DNA of 22,289 bases from CAYPTI01 sp964413525 [NCBI: uncultured bacterium] (GCA_964413525.1 CAYPTI010000012.1:1-22289), one strand, 5' to 3'; numbered from the stretch's first letter, positions 7,025 through 15,023 are shown. The notes: a model not told the origin generated them from the letters alone. Translations and numbers: made by a program.

Positions 7025-7642
7025 TTAGAACCCGCTTCCGGCCGTTTCAAGGTATTCTCGTTCCTCGGGGGTCGATTCACGTCCCAGAATCTCGTTTCGA
7101 TGGGGGAACCGACCGAACCGCTCGATAACCTCGTAATGCCGCCGGGCGTAGTCGAGAAATTCAGTCGCCTGCTCCTTCCAGTCTTCCGGGGCCTCTTCCA
7201 GGAGCCGTTCGAACAGGGCCACACTCCGTTCCTGATCCGCCAGTCGTTCCGAATGTTCAAACGGCATGTAGACGAACACGCGCTCCACGGAGATGAGCTC
7301 CCGGTCGGTCCCGGACTCCACCATGGACCGGGCGAGGGCCCTGGCCTGGTCGTCCTGTTGATAGGCCTTCGGGCTGTTGCGGTGCAGGTTCCTGGACACC
7401 TGATCCAGAAGAACGATCAACGACAGCATCCTCCGGGGGGAGGGATCGGACGACTCCACCCGGTCGACCGCCTTTTGCTCGGTCATCCGATGGTGAAGGG
7501 AACCAAATTCATGCTCGAGCTGCCGATCCAGTTCCGGGTCGTGATCGAACCAGTAGCGGCGGGCTTCCTCCGGGACCCCATCCGACGGGGTCGGCCCGAA
7601 CCACGTTCTGTGCAGCCGATCGAGTGCCCGTCCGGGATTCAT
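7025..7642 (-). CDS. DUF924 family protein
   Basis: This 205-residue protein belongs to the widespread DUF924 family, which is all-helical, TPR-like and of unknown biochemical function. Family motifs are clear: LIVLLDQVSRNLHR, ERVFVYMPFEHSERLADQERSVALF, and near the C-terminus YARRHYEVIERFGRFPHRNEILGRESTPEE. Length is typical. ATG 7642 has GGAGGTG 8 nt upstream. No signal peptide or membrane helix is visible, so it should be cytoplasmic. It is followed after 60 nt by ddh on the same strand, which suggests co-transcription but does not reveal its job. Confidence 0.88.
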   Translation of the reverse strand: MNPGRALDRLHRTWFGPTPSDGVPEEARRYWFDHDPELDRQLEHEFGSLHHRMTEQKAVDRVESSDPSPRRMLSLIVLLDQVSRNLHRNSPKAYQQDDQARALARSMVESGTDRELISVERVFVYMPFEHSERLADQERSVALFERLLEEAPEDWKEQATEFLDYARRHYEVIERFGRFPHRNEILGRESTPEEREYLETAGSGF

Positions 7643-7851
7643 GAATCAAGCACCTCCGTGGATAAATAAACAGTATCGACGTGCTGGCGATGTCATCCTG
7701 ATAATAGAATGGTTATCGGTTGCTCGGACGGATGGAACGAGATTTCTTGCCGGGGAACGAGATCCGTTTCGTCATTTAATTGAGTCCATGGTAGGATCCG
7801 GTTCAACATACCATGTATCGAATCTGGGATGAGAATCCGGAGGAATCCATC

Positions 7852-8625
7852 ATGACCTGCTCCTGTCGAGGGATCATACCGGTTCTGTTGCTTGGACTAA
7901 TCACTGTTCTGAGTCTATCAACGGCTTTCCCGGCCCTGGCGGAACCCTCCACCCTGGAGGTTACCGGCGAACACGTGGCAACCCCGACTCCGGATCAGGC
8001 CGAACTTCGCCTGGCGGTGGACCGGGAGGTCCGGTTCTCCGATCATCCGGAAACGGAACGACAGCAGTTGCTCCAGGACCTCCAGACCGAGATTCAGGAG
8101 GCAACCTCCCGCGTCCGTCGGGAACTCCTCGAACTTCCGTTCCTGGAAGAGGAGAACATTCATACCGTGGACGTTACCATCGGCTCCTGGCAGGAACGGG
8201 GAGAACGTGATTATGAAATCGTGGGCTGGCAGGGCCAGCACATCCTGCAGGTTCGGACGGAGGAACTGGACAGAATCTCTGTCCTGCTTTCCCGGGCCTT
8301 CGAAGCCGGTGCTACCCGAACCCACCGGCTTGAGTTCACCCTGACCGATTCGACCCGGCGAACGGCACGCAACAACGCGCTCGCAGGCGCCGTCCAGAAC
8401 GCCCGTCAGTCGGCGGAAACCATGGCTTCGGCCGCCGGCGTCGAACTGGGGCCCATCCAGCTTATTCAGGTCACCGAACGCCCCTCCCCTAACCCGTACT
8501 TCCGGGCGGCCATGCTTGAGTCCGAGGACATGACCGCTCCGGCCGTTCATCCCCCCGATACCCTGGAGGTTCGGGCGGAAGTGCTGATGAAATTTTCCCT
8601 GGATCAGGTCGCCGGCGAAGAATAA
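7852..8625 (+). CDS. SIMPL-domain (DUF541) exported protein
   Basis: This 257-residue protein has an N-terminal signal peptide: a hydrophobic stretch at about 8-26 and a likely cut after ALA (residue 30). The body matches the SIMPL/DUF541 (BP26/YggE-like) family: an LEVTGEHVATPTPDQAELRLAV opening, a central region of paired helices, and the conserved segment ARNNALAGAVQNARQSAETMASAAGVELGPIQLIQV. Members are periplasmic or surface proteins, some linked to oxidative-stress tolerance, and the molecular activity is not established. ATG 7852 has GGAGG 8 nt upstream. An in-frame ATG at 7813 is rejected because the ribosome site lies between them. Cysteines at 3 and 5 lie in the signal peptide and do not form a lipobox. 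It converges with the EamA gene 6 bp away. Confidence 0.85.
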   Translation: MTCSCRGIIPVLLLGLITVLSLSTAFPALAEPSTLEVTGEHVATPTPDQAELRLAVDREVRFSDHPETERQQLLQDLQTEIQEATSRVRRELLELPFLEEENIHTVDVTIGSWQERGERDYEIVGWQGQHILQVRTEELDRISVLLSRAFEAGATRTHRLEFTLTDSTRRTARNNALAGAVQNARQSAETMASAAGVELGPIQLIQVTERPSPNPYFRAAMLESEDMTAPAVHPPDTLEVRAEVLMKFSLDQVAGEE

Positions 8626-8631
8626 CTCCCC

Positions 8632-9534
8632 TTACCCCTTCGACTTCACCAGATCCTCCTTCCCGTGCCAGATGTTCCAGACCAGGTGAGCCGCCGTGCC
8701 GAGGATGATCGCTCCCCCCATAAGCTGGTTGAGAAGCAACGTCTCGGCAAACAGCAAATAGGCCCCCATCACGGTCAGCATCGCCGCGACAATATCAAAC
8801 AGAGTCGAAAACTCCGGTCCCAGGGCCATCAATCCATAATACACCCCGTACAGGGAGGCCAGCAGCAAGAAGCCGGACAGAAATCCAAGCCAGAGAAGAT
8901 CCGGATGGGTCCACCCGGACAGAGGTTCCAGCACCAGGACCAGGGGAACCAGAAGAATCAATCCAAGGGACAGGCGAGCCTGGATAACCACGTGAATGGG
9001 CCAGTCCTTCAACAGGCGGTGGGCGATAACCATCGAAAGAGCCAGGCTGGCCGCCGTGCCAAACAGCATGATGTCCCCGAGGTTGACGCCCATCGGTCCC
9101 CCCTCCCAGGAAATCAGGGCCCCTCCTCCGAACATCAACGCAATCCGCAGGACCAGAGCCGGGGTGACTTTCCGAGCCAGGATTAACCGGGAAAACACCG
9201 CCGTCAGCACGGGAATCAGAGACAGAATTATCCCCCCCTTGCTGGCGGTGGTCCGCTGAAACCCCTCGACCTGCAACCAGAAGGGAATAACGCTGGCGGT
9301 GACGACCAAGATAACCAGATCGATCAGATACCGCCGGTCCATCAGGGGCCACCCCGACCGACTCACGTGGCGACCGAAGAACGGAAAACAGAGAATGCTC
9401 CCCGCAAGGAGTCCCGCCACGACAAGCACCAGTGCGGGGATGCCCAGGATCCCCGCCTGCCGGAGAGAAAGGTTCAACCCGGCAAAGGTGACGGCAAATC
9501 CAAACAGACAGAGGATGCCCGCTTTGCGTCCCAT
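8632..9534 (-). CDS. EamA/DMT-family transporter
   Basis: This 300-residue integral membrane protein has about ten hydrophobic segments arranged as two EamA repeats, typical of drug/metabolite transporters exporting amino acids, nucleobases or drugs. The second half of each repeat shows the usual short-loop pattern (TTASKGGIILSLIPVLTAVFSRLIL; LGPEFSTLFDIVAAMLTVMGAYLLFAE). ATG 9534 has GGGAG 8 nt upstream; a TTG at 9549 would add five residues and has no ribosome site. The substrate cannot be read from the sequence. A candidate promoter element lies about 120 nt upstream. Confidence 0.85.
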   Translation of the reverse strand: MGRKAGILCLFGFAVTFAGLNLSLRQAGILGIPALVLVVAGLLAGSILCFPFFGRHVSRSGWPLMDRRYLIDLVILVVTASVIPFWLQVEGFQRTTASKGGIILSLIPVLTAVFSRLILARKVTPALVLRIALMFGGGALISWEGGPMGVNLGDIMLFGTAASLALSMVIAHRLLKDWPIHVVIQARLSLGLILLVPLVLVLEPLSGWTHPDLLWLGFLSGFLLLASLYGVYYGLMALGPEFSTLFDIVAAMLTVMGAYLLFAETLLLNQLMGGAIILGTAAHLVWNIWHGKEDLVKSKG

Positions 9535-9657
9535 GGAGGTCACTCCCAATGGACCGTAGCCATGTGATCAGAAGACCCTAACCGTTGACTCGACCGACGA
9601 AATCCCCCGAAACCCAGCTCAGCGATGTTAGCAAGAGGAATGAGATTGAAAGACCCT

Positions 9658-9663
9658 ATTATA
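9658..9663 (-). promoter_or_regulatory. Candidate -10 element for the EamA transporter
   Basis: The minus strand reads TATAAT, an exact -10 match, inside the palindrome CCCTA-TTA-TAGGG (9654-9666). No good -35 hexamer is found 16-18 nt upstream. Transcription would start near 9650, about 115 nt before the EamA start codon. Confidence 0.3.
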
Positions 9664-9749
9664 GGGATTCAGATCCACCGGAACAGTGACCCCACCCGGC
9701 ATCGACAAGGCCCCCCTCCCTTCTTGAGAGTAAATCCGGTTTCCGAAAG

Positions 9750-9945
9750 GGTCTGATTTCGTGGATCAGAAACCATCCACGGGTCATCAACCATCACGAA
9801 CAGTCTGTATGGACGTGCGACAAGAAACTGGATCCGGGGGGCGAATTCACCTCGAGGTTGTACATTGTGCCTCTGGCATCGGTCAGCATTCGGCCGACCG
9901 AGAATGATGTTCAGGGTCCGTTTCCAGATAAAAAAACGGGACTCA
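9750..9945 (+). repeat. Dispersed repeat, copy B
   Basis: This is the counterpart of 40-235. It shares the GGT-T-ATTTCG start, GATCCGGGGGGCGAA, ACCTCG, TGTGCCTCTGGC, the hairpin, GAGAATGATG, and a trailing CCGTTT...CGGGAC. Copy-specific differences are spread evenly, with one single-base indel before GATCCGGG. If read as protein the best frame changes many residues, so coding conservation is not supported. Confidence 0.6.
9881..9909 (+). repeat. Hairpin plus GAGAATGATG tail, copy B
   Basis: GGTCAGCA, loop TTC, GGCCGACC (9881-9899) pairs at six of eight positions and is followed by GAGAATGATG (9900-9909). The outer GGTC/GACC pairs match copy A, while two inner positions (A-C and A-G) do not pair. 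Confidence 0.55.
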
Positions 9946-9974
9946 GAACAACTCTGGTCGGGACGGATCTCCGG

Positions 9975-10433
9975 TCAATTGATCGGTTGCTTGCTCAGAA
10001 CGAACCACCAGCCCGCCAGGATCACCAGCAGCACGGTTACCAGCCCAAAGGAGGTGGTACACAGCCAGCAAAGGGAGTTCAGGACCACGACGGAATAAAG
10101 CGTCAGCAGGGCCGACACCCCGACGCCGCTCAGAACCAGGAGAATCAGAACCTCAAGCATCCTCTTCCGCCGTGCCGTCCCCAGGAAGGGGACCCCTCCG
10201 AGCAACCCCCCCAGAAGAAGGTAAAAAACCAGGCCGTATAGTGCGGTGGGGAGCCCCAGGACCGAACTCAGCGGGCTGTTCAGAACCACGTCACATCCGG
10301 CGCCGGGCTGACAGATCGTGCTTCCGCCAGCGTAATGGTATCGGAGAAGCAGAACCGTAACCCCGACGCCCGCGACGGAGAGCAGCAAGGAGACGGCCCA
10401 GAACAGTCGCCCGAGCGAGGACCTGGACATCAT
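9975..10433 (-). CDS. Vitamin K epoxide reductase (VKOR) family protein
   Basis: This 152-residue inner-membrane protein has four to five hydrophobic helices. Bacterial VKOR homologues reoxidise a periplasmic DsbA-like partner and pass electrons to quinone, replacing DsbB. The two redox pairs are present: loop cysteines C41 and C47 (CQPGAGC) and the membrane CWLC (C122, C125). The segment VVLNSPLSSVLGLPTALYG matches the conserved Ser...GxP region. No thioredoxin domain is fused, so a separate DsbA partner is needed, and none lies in the window. Two adjacent ATG codons (10433 and 10430) follow GGGGAG by 5 and 8 nt, and either may be used. A TTG-started extension to 10490 is rejected. Confidence 0.88.
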   Translation of the reverse strand: MMSRSSLGRLFWAVSLLLSVAGVGVTVLLLRYHYAGGSTICQPGAGCDVVLNSPLSSVLGLPTALYGLVFYLLLGGLLGGVPFLGTARRKRMLEVLILLVLSGVGVSALLTLYSVVVLNSLCWLCTTSFGLVTVLLVILAGWWFVLSKQPIN

Positions 10434-10567
10434 GCCGGCTCCCCTACCGGTTCCAGACGTCGTAGGAGGGCCCTGGTTAACCGCGAACAAACTCCCACGG
10501 AACGAACCGTACGGGAACGCACCGGCACCCGGCCAAATCCGGTTTTGAAATGGTCAGGTACCCAGGA

Positions 10568-10602
10568 GGGAGAGGCCGTTCGAACCGGCCACGCCGTCTC
10601 CC
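10568..10602. other. Compound intergenic stem-loop upstream of VKOR
   Basis: GGGAGA (10568-10573) pairs with TCTCCC (10597-10602), enclosing a second stem GGCCG/CGGCC around TTCGAAC. It lies in the 228-bp gap between the GST-like gene and VKOR, on either strand. No T-run follows. It may be a terminator for the upstream gene, an RNA-stability element or part of the VKOR leader. Confidence 0.3.
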
Positions 10603-10645
10603 CCAAATCCAACCGGATACGTTCGATATCGAGCACCGACTTGAT

Positions 10646-10665
10646 CTGAACCCGGCAGGGTTCAG
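10646..10665 (-). terminator. Hairpin spanning the stop codon of the GST-like gene
   Basis: CTGAACCC and GGGTTCAG (8 bp, loop of four) form a strong stem that includes the TGA at 10662-10664. No U-tract follows on the minus strand, so it is at best a weak intrinsic terminator or a 3'-end stabiliser. Confidence 0.35.
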
Positions 10666-11417
10666 GGACCCTTCTCCACCAGTGAGGGATCCTCGCCGGG
10701 GTCCCAGTCTGGAAACAAGTCGGACAGCAGTCGTTCGCAGTAGGTCCGAAGGTTGGGTAGCGTTTTGGCATACTGGATAACGGGGGCCTCGATATTGGCG
10801 TGGACGAAGGGCCCGGCGAGTCCGAAGACCGATGCGTCGGCCACACACGGCCGGTCGCCGAACAAATAGAGTCCCCCGTCGGCAAGGAGTTCGTCCAGCG
10901 CATCGAGATCCTTCTTGCCCAACCGAGCAACCGTCTCGGGATCGTGCCGATTGATGCCGCGGGCGTGAAGTTGTTTCTTGAAGTGTCGACGCAGGTAGAA
11001 TTTTAACAAGGAGTTCAAGACGATCGGGAAGTGTTCGTCGATGTGTTCCGCCATGGCTTCCCAGCCGGCGTCGTGAACGAACAGCTCCCATTCGAGGACC
11101 TGATGAAGGTGTTCCTCAACCATTCGCCGGATAACCAGAGCAATCGCCGACTGCCGGGTACTCAGGTGAGCATCGAGATCGACCTGGTGACGGTTCGATA
11201 GGTGTTCGATGATCAGTTCCGTATCCCCCATTTCTTCGTCGTCAAGTTCAATCCAGGGGTTCTTCCCTTTAGGACCTTTGCTGGGATTGTCCTCGTACAC
11301 ACGCTCATAATCGATCCCGGCCATCCGAAGCCAGGCTTCCAGCTTCAGAGCAAAAGGCCCCGAGGTCGGCAGACCAAAGTTGGGGCTGAAGACAAATACC
11401 CGAAGCGAACTCATCAT
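10662..11417 (-). CDS. Glutathione S-transferase family protein (metaxin/FAXC-like)
   Basis: This 251-residue soluble protein has an N-terminal thioredoxin-like domain (about 5-80) and an all-helical C-terminal GST domain (about 95-235). SGPFALKLEAWLRMAGIDYE, KGPKGKNPWIELDDEEMGDTELIIEHL and RRMVEEHLHQVLEWEL are characteristic of the metaxin/failed-axon-connections branch of the GST superfamily rather than classical detoxifying GSTs. The usual N-terminal catalytic Ser, Tyr or Cys is not obvious. LYLFGDRPCVADASVFG is the conserved C-domain N-capping segment. Start is ATG 11417 or ATG 11414, both just after a run of seven G; the second has better spacing. It lies between the DUF4149-like gene and VKOR on the same strand; function unknown. 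Confidence 0.85.
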   Translation of the reverse strand: MMSSLRVFVFSPNFGLPTSGPFALKLEAWLRMAGIDYERVYEDNPSKGPKGKNPWIELDDEEMGDTELIIEHLSNRHQVDLDAHLSTRQSAIALVIRRMVEEHLHQVLEWELFVHDAGWEAMAEHIDEHFPIVLNSLLKFYLRRHFKKQLHARGINRHDPETVARLGKKDLDALDELLADGGLYLFGDRPCVADASVFGLAGPFVHANIEAPVIQYAKTLPNLRTYCERLLSDLFPDWDPGEDPSLVEKGP

Positions 11418-11473
11418 GACCCCCCCTTACTTCTTGGGATCGGTTGGTCAGCTAACGATTGAGTGAACCAGAA

Positions 11474-11489
11474 CCCGTCAACCGACGGG
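11474..11489 (-). terminator. Hairpin downstream of the DUF4149-like gene
   Basis: On the minus strand CCCGTC-GGTT-GACGGG is a perfect 6-bp stem with a 4-nt loop, followed by TTCTGGTT. It lies about 40 nt past the stop at 11528 and 57 nt before the GST-like start, so it may end or attenuate transcription between them. The U-tract is poor. Confidence 0.4.
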
Positions 11490-11527
11490 AGGGTTTAACG
11501 AAAGACCGTTTTCCATCCGAGATCTGC

Positions 11528-11950
11528 TCAACCCATTACCATGAACCGGACCAGAGCCCAGGCAAAGAGGACGATAACAACAAAATTACTCCCGAACGTC
11601 AGCCGGTGAAGCAATCCGTAGGGCGCCTCACCGGAATCCTCGTATTCCGGTCTCAGCCGTTCCATCCACCGGCTGAGGCCAAGGTTCAGGAACATAAGGA
11701 TAGAAGCCAGTCCCACGGCGACCGGGGCCTGCCAGTCCGACGAACGAAGTCCCGTGAGGACCAACGAAAGCAGTCCGACCCCACCCAGGGTTAAAAAATA
11801 TCGGGGCCAGAACCGACGGGTGAAGGAAAAGGCGTCTTCCGAATCGAGGGCCACAAACAGCAACGGAGCGACCAGGAAGGTGATCCCCGATGAAGCGCCA
11901 AACCCGAACCCGACAAGGAGGCCGGTCACGCCCGTCAGGAGCGGTTCCAT
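11528..11950 (-). CDS. Small four-helix membrane protein, DUF4149-like
   Basis: This 140-residue protein is mostly hydrophobic, with about four predicted membrane helices (near 5-35, 50-66, 74-90 and 116-138). The segment TFLVAPLLFVALDSEDAFSFTRRFWPRYF resembles the conserved AAPxLF...F.RYF core of DUF4149/TMEM205-like proteins, and LHRLTFGSNFVVIVLF fits the last helix. The biochemical role of that family is unknown. ATG 11950 has a G-run about 12 nt upstream. It starts 76 nt after the end of the permease fusion on the same strand and could be its downstream partner. Confidence 0.65.
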   Translation of the reverse strand: MEPLLTGVTGLLVGFGFGASSGITFLVAPLLFVALDSEDAFSFTRRFWPRYFLTLGGVGLLSLVLTGLRSSDWQAPVAVGLASILMFLNLGLSRWMERLRPEYEDSGEAPYGLLHRLTFGSNFVVIVLFAWALVRFMVMG

Positions 11951-12026
11951 GTTCGGTTCAATCCCCCCCGGAGCGTGACCCGGTCAAAGCGCCGAGGGCC
12001 GCCGGGGGATCGTCCGGTTGGTGTTA

Positions 12027-14735
12027 TCACTGGGAGACCGGTCTCCGTTCGGGTTTCTTGCGAAGCATACCCAGGAGGTTCTGACGGGCTTCCTCGGGTT
12101 GCTCGGACTCGATCAGCTTCTGACGGGCGGTCGGACTGGTAAACAGTTCCTCCAGGGCGCCGAGGATGGTCCGTATCATCGGCTGGTCGCCGTCAGACCC
12201 CAGAACCGAGATGCAGATCTGAGCTTCGTCCCCGGATTCGCCGAACCGGACCGGGTCGTCCAGAAGCACGATTCGTATCAGGGGCTCGTTTACCCCGGAC
12301 ACCGTGGCGTTGGGAAACGCAACGCCGTGACGGACCGTTAGTCCATGTTCTTCCTCCCGAGCACGAAACGCTCGTTCGAGGTCCTCCGTCTCCACCCCGG
12401 TCCACTCATGAAGGGAACCAGCAAGTTCACGGTACAGTTCTCCCTGATCCGGAGCACCGCTCCGAAGAACTTCGCCGTGGTTCTTCACCAGCTCATAGAC
12501 GTCCGTTCCCGCTTCGTCCCGGTTGGCGAGCACGGAGATCGGCTCCTTCATGGCGCTGCGGATCCGGCCGACGCTGCAATCGGCCTGCTCGACGAACCGT
12601 TCCTCGTACGACCGGGCGGAAAACCCTTCGAACGTGTCGTCGGTCAACCCTCCCATCAGAAGCAGGTCCGCTTCCTTGCAGCGTTCCAGCACGGATTCCT
12701 CCCATTCCTCGGCGGGGATCAGTTCCGCCCGAGACGGTTGTTCACACAGCCCGCTCAATTCTCGCTGATAGGATTCCATGAACGTCCGGGCCTCCTCCCC
12801 TCCGGCCAGCGGATTCAGGAAGGTGAGCGAACCTCCCGAATAGCAGGTGATGTGATCGGCCGCGTAGACCACCTCGCCGTCGAAGGGACCCGGTTCGGTG
12901 AGGACAATGATGTCCTCGAAGTCCTGACGCCCCCGGTCCAGCAGAAAGAACGTGTCGCAGGGAAAATCTTCCAGCCACCATTTGCTCTGCCCGATAAGAC
13001 CGCCCCAGTTCGAGGGCTCCATCCACTCCAGCACCACCCAGTGGGGATTTTCCTCCTCGGCGTAGTTCCGAAGTGCCCGGCGGGAGTTGTGGGTGATCAC
13101 TTCGTCGAAATGGATTTCGTTGTCGACCTTACCTCGCAGCATGTCGATCCGTTCCTCAAACGCCCGCTCGATCTCTTCGTCCACCTCGGCGTTCGACAGA
13201 AAAATCTGTTCCGGGACTTCGTAAAAATGAACCACGTCGAGGATCTCGTCCGGGTCACACAGAGCCGCCGCCAGGCGCATTCGACGCTCGACCTCAAGGT
13301 CCACCTCGTCCAGTTCGAAGAAGGGCACGATCACGGAATCCTTGTACAACCCCGAGGGGCTTCGGGAGCGGGTTTCTTCGAACAACTCCCGCTCCTCTTC
13401 CTGCAACTCCTCGTCCCCTTCCCGCTGTTTGAAGAAGGCTCCCAGCCGGTCGGCCCGCTTCCGGGCGTACACCAGGTACCAAATGAATCCAACCCCCACC
13501 AGCGCCAGCGATCCAATGATGGTCAACCAGCCCATGAATCCAATCAGCAAAAACGAAGAAGCTACGCCGATAAACTGAATGTAGGGATAGAAGGGCGAGG
13601 TAAACTCGGGTTGATACCATTCAATCTCCGATTCCCGGAAGACGATCAGGGAGAGGTGAACCAGGGCAAACACCAGCAACAGAAAGGCGCTGGCCAGCTT
13701 GGCGAGTTGAATGACGGGCAGAAAGACGATCGAAAGGATGATGGCGCTGCCCGTAACCACAACCGACAGGACCGGGGTCCCGAACCGCCGGTGGATGGAA
13801 GAAAAAACCTCCGGGAGCTGTTTGTACCGGGACATCGCCAGGGGGTACCGGGAGGAAGCCAGCAGGCCCGCGTTGGCCATGGCGGCCAGGGCCAGCACGG
13901 CGATCGAGGAAACCAGCAGTTCCCCCCACCATCCCATGAACTCCAGCGCCGCCTGGGAGAGGGGAGCGTTCTTGTAAATTCCGGCGTTGCTTCCCAGTTG
14001 CTCGACCGGAACGACCCCCACCACGACGTAGACGACGGAGGCGTAGATCAAAATCATGATTATCAAGGATAGAAGCATTCCCCAGGGAATGTTCACGCTG
14101 GGATTCTTCACTTCCTCCGCCGCGCTGGCGACTTTGGTCACCCCCGCGTAGGAGACGAAGACGAACGCGGTAGCACTGATGAACCCGAGAGCTCCGGTTC
14201 CAAACATCGCTTCAAAGTTTTCCGGCCGGACGTTCACCGCCCCGCGTTCGACGTACAGTAGCAGGACCAGGAAGGTGGCGACCACGAGGAAGGACTGAAA
14301 CTGACCGGTTTTCTTCACGCCCAGGCTGTTTAACACCAGAAGGAAGAACCCCACGGCGCAGGCAAAATAAATCAGGTACGAGGCCGGCAGATCAACGATC
14401 AAAAACAGGTAAGCGCTCAAACCCACCAGCGCGAAGGCGCTCTTGAGCATCAGGGCAAGCCAGGTCCCCATGCCGGTGATCGTGCTGACCATCGGCCCAA
14501 ACGCCCGGTCGATGAAGATGTAGTCCCCGCCGGCTTCGGGAAGGGCCGTGGCCATTTCGGCCTTGCTGAGGGCCGCCGGAATAAACAGAAGCCCGGCCAG
14601 CAGGAAGGCGAGGTGTACCGAGGACCCACCGATGTCCGCCGCGTGACCCGGCAGCACGAACAGACCGGAGAGCATGGCCCCGCAGGCGATGGTACAGACC
14701 GAAAACAGCCCGAGTTCGCGATCGAGTTTTCTCAT
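12027..14735 (-). CDS. APC amino-acid permease fused to Usp-like and PTS EIIA-like domains
   Basis: This is a 902-residue polytopic membrane protein. Residues 1-425 are an APC-superfamily permease of about 12 helices, with GAMLSGLFVLPG in helix 1, KAEMATALPEAGGDYIFIDRAFGP at helix 2-3 and SYAGVTKVASAAEEVKNPSVNIPWG; amino acids are the likely substrate. A charged linker (430-460) leads to two universal-stress-protein-like units, about 465-600 (SVIVPFFELDEVDLEVERRMRLAAALC...) and 607-735 (DIIVLTEPGPF...ADLLLMGGL). Residues 765-885 resemble a type-2 PTS EIIA or EIIA-Ntr domain. There the normal phospho-His of the GxAxPH motif is Asn809 (GVAFPNA), so phosphorylation is unlikely at that site. The cytoplasmic half is very acidic. 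I start at ATG 14735 with GAGG 7 nt upstream; a TTG at 14738 is the alternative. Confidence 0.88.
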   Translation of the reverse strand: MRKLDRELGLFSVCTIACGAMLSGLFVLPGHAADIGGSSVHLAFLLAGLLFIPAALSKAEMATALPEAGGDYIFIDRAFGPMVSTITGMGTWLALMLKSAFALVGLSAYLFLIVDLPASYLIYFACAVGFFLLVLNSLGVKKTGQFQSFLVVATFLVLLLYVERGAVNVRPENFEAMFGTGALGFISATAFVFVSYAGVTKVASAAEEVKNPSVNIPWGMLLSLIIMILIYASVVYVVVGVVPVEQLGSNAGIYKNAPLSQAALEFMGWWGELLVSSIAVLALAAMANAGLLASSRYPLAMSRYKQLPEVFSSIHRRFGTPVLSVVVTGSAIILSIVFLPVIQLAKLASAFLLLVFALVHLSLIVFRESEIEWYQPEFTSPFYPYIQFIGVASSFLLIGFMGWLTIIGSLALVGVGFIWYLVYARKRADRLGAFFKQREGDEELQEEERELFEETRSRSPSGLYKDSVIVPFFELDEVDLEVERRMRLAAALCDPDEILDVVHFYEVPEQIFLSNAEVDEEIERAFEERIDMLRGKVDNEIHFDEVITHNSRRALRNYAEEENPHWVVLEWMEPSNWGGLIGQSKWWLEDFPCDTFFLLDRGRQDFEDIIVLTEPGPFDGEVVYAADHITCYSGGSLTFLNPLAGGEEARTFMESYQRELSGLCEQPSRAELIPAEEWEESVLERCKEADLLLMGGLTDDTFEGFSARSYEERFVEQADCSVGRIRSAMKEPISVLANRDEAGTDVYELVKNHGEVLRSGAPDQGELYRELAGSLHEWTGVETEDLERAFRAREEEHGLTVRHGVAFPNATVSGVNEPLIRIVLLDDPVRFGESGDEAQICISVLGSDGDQPMIRTILGALEELFTSPTARQKLIESEQPEEARQNLLGMLRKKPERRPVSQ

Positions 14736-14791
14736 CAACCAACCTCAATCAAGTGAAGTTACTACGGTTTCGTCCGGCGAATCGAAGGGTT

Positions 14792-14821
14792 TTAGTACAG
14801 AGACATCCAACCGGTTGTTAA
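14792..14821 (-). promoter_or_regulatory. Candidate promoter and palindrome upstream of the permease fusion
   Basis: On the minus strand TTAACA (plus 14816-14821, five of six to consensus) is followed after 18 nt by TACTAA (plus 14792-14797, weak). The perfect palindrome CAACCGGTTG (14808-14817) overlaps the -35 and spacer and could be an operator. Transcription would start about 50 nt before the ATG. Confidence 0.35.
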
Positions 14822-14994
14822 TAGAGGTTGCAGGATTCCAACCGGAGACCGCTCCACCTCACGGCCGAACCGACGGTTGATGGAAACCGACGTGAGATAG
14901 CGGGACCTCATCGAACAAATGATACGTAAGGCGGGCTTGCCGGATTCAGAAACGCCTGTTCCCGGTCTGATGATCCGGGGCGAACCCGCCAAGT

Positions 14995-15023
14995 CCGGGG
15001 AAAGTGTATCAACACTGCCCCGG
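14995..15023. terminator. Strong hairpin downstream of valS
   Basis: CCGGGG (14995-15000) pairs with CCCCGG (15018-15023), and AGTG (15003-15006) with CACT (15013-15016), around a 6-nt loop. It lies about 100 nt beyond the valS stop on the minus strand. No U-run follows, so it may be a 3' boundary for the lysC-cimA-valS transcript or part of the permease upstream region. Confidence 0.35.

Larger units (their letters stand above)
9535..9974. other. Non-coding region between EamA and VKOR genes
   Basis: This 440-bp stretch contains no supportable gene. It holds a consensus -10-like element on the minus strand (9658-9663) within a small palindrome, a perfect hairpin CGTGGAT/ATCCACG near 9760-9781, and repeat copy B, which resembles the element at 40-235. 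Confidence 0.6.

Noticed and set aside
9858-10241. 127-codon plus-strand frame overlapping copy B and VKOR
   Set aside because: Most of it is antisense to the clear VKOR gene and the TTG start lacks a ribosome site.
12345-14072. 575-codon plus-strand frame antisense to the permease fusion
   Set aside because: Long antisense frames are expected opposite GC-rich genes; its His/Gln/Pro-rich sequence has no domain pattern, whereas the minus-strand frame has clear APC motifs.
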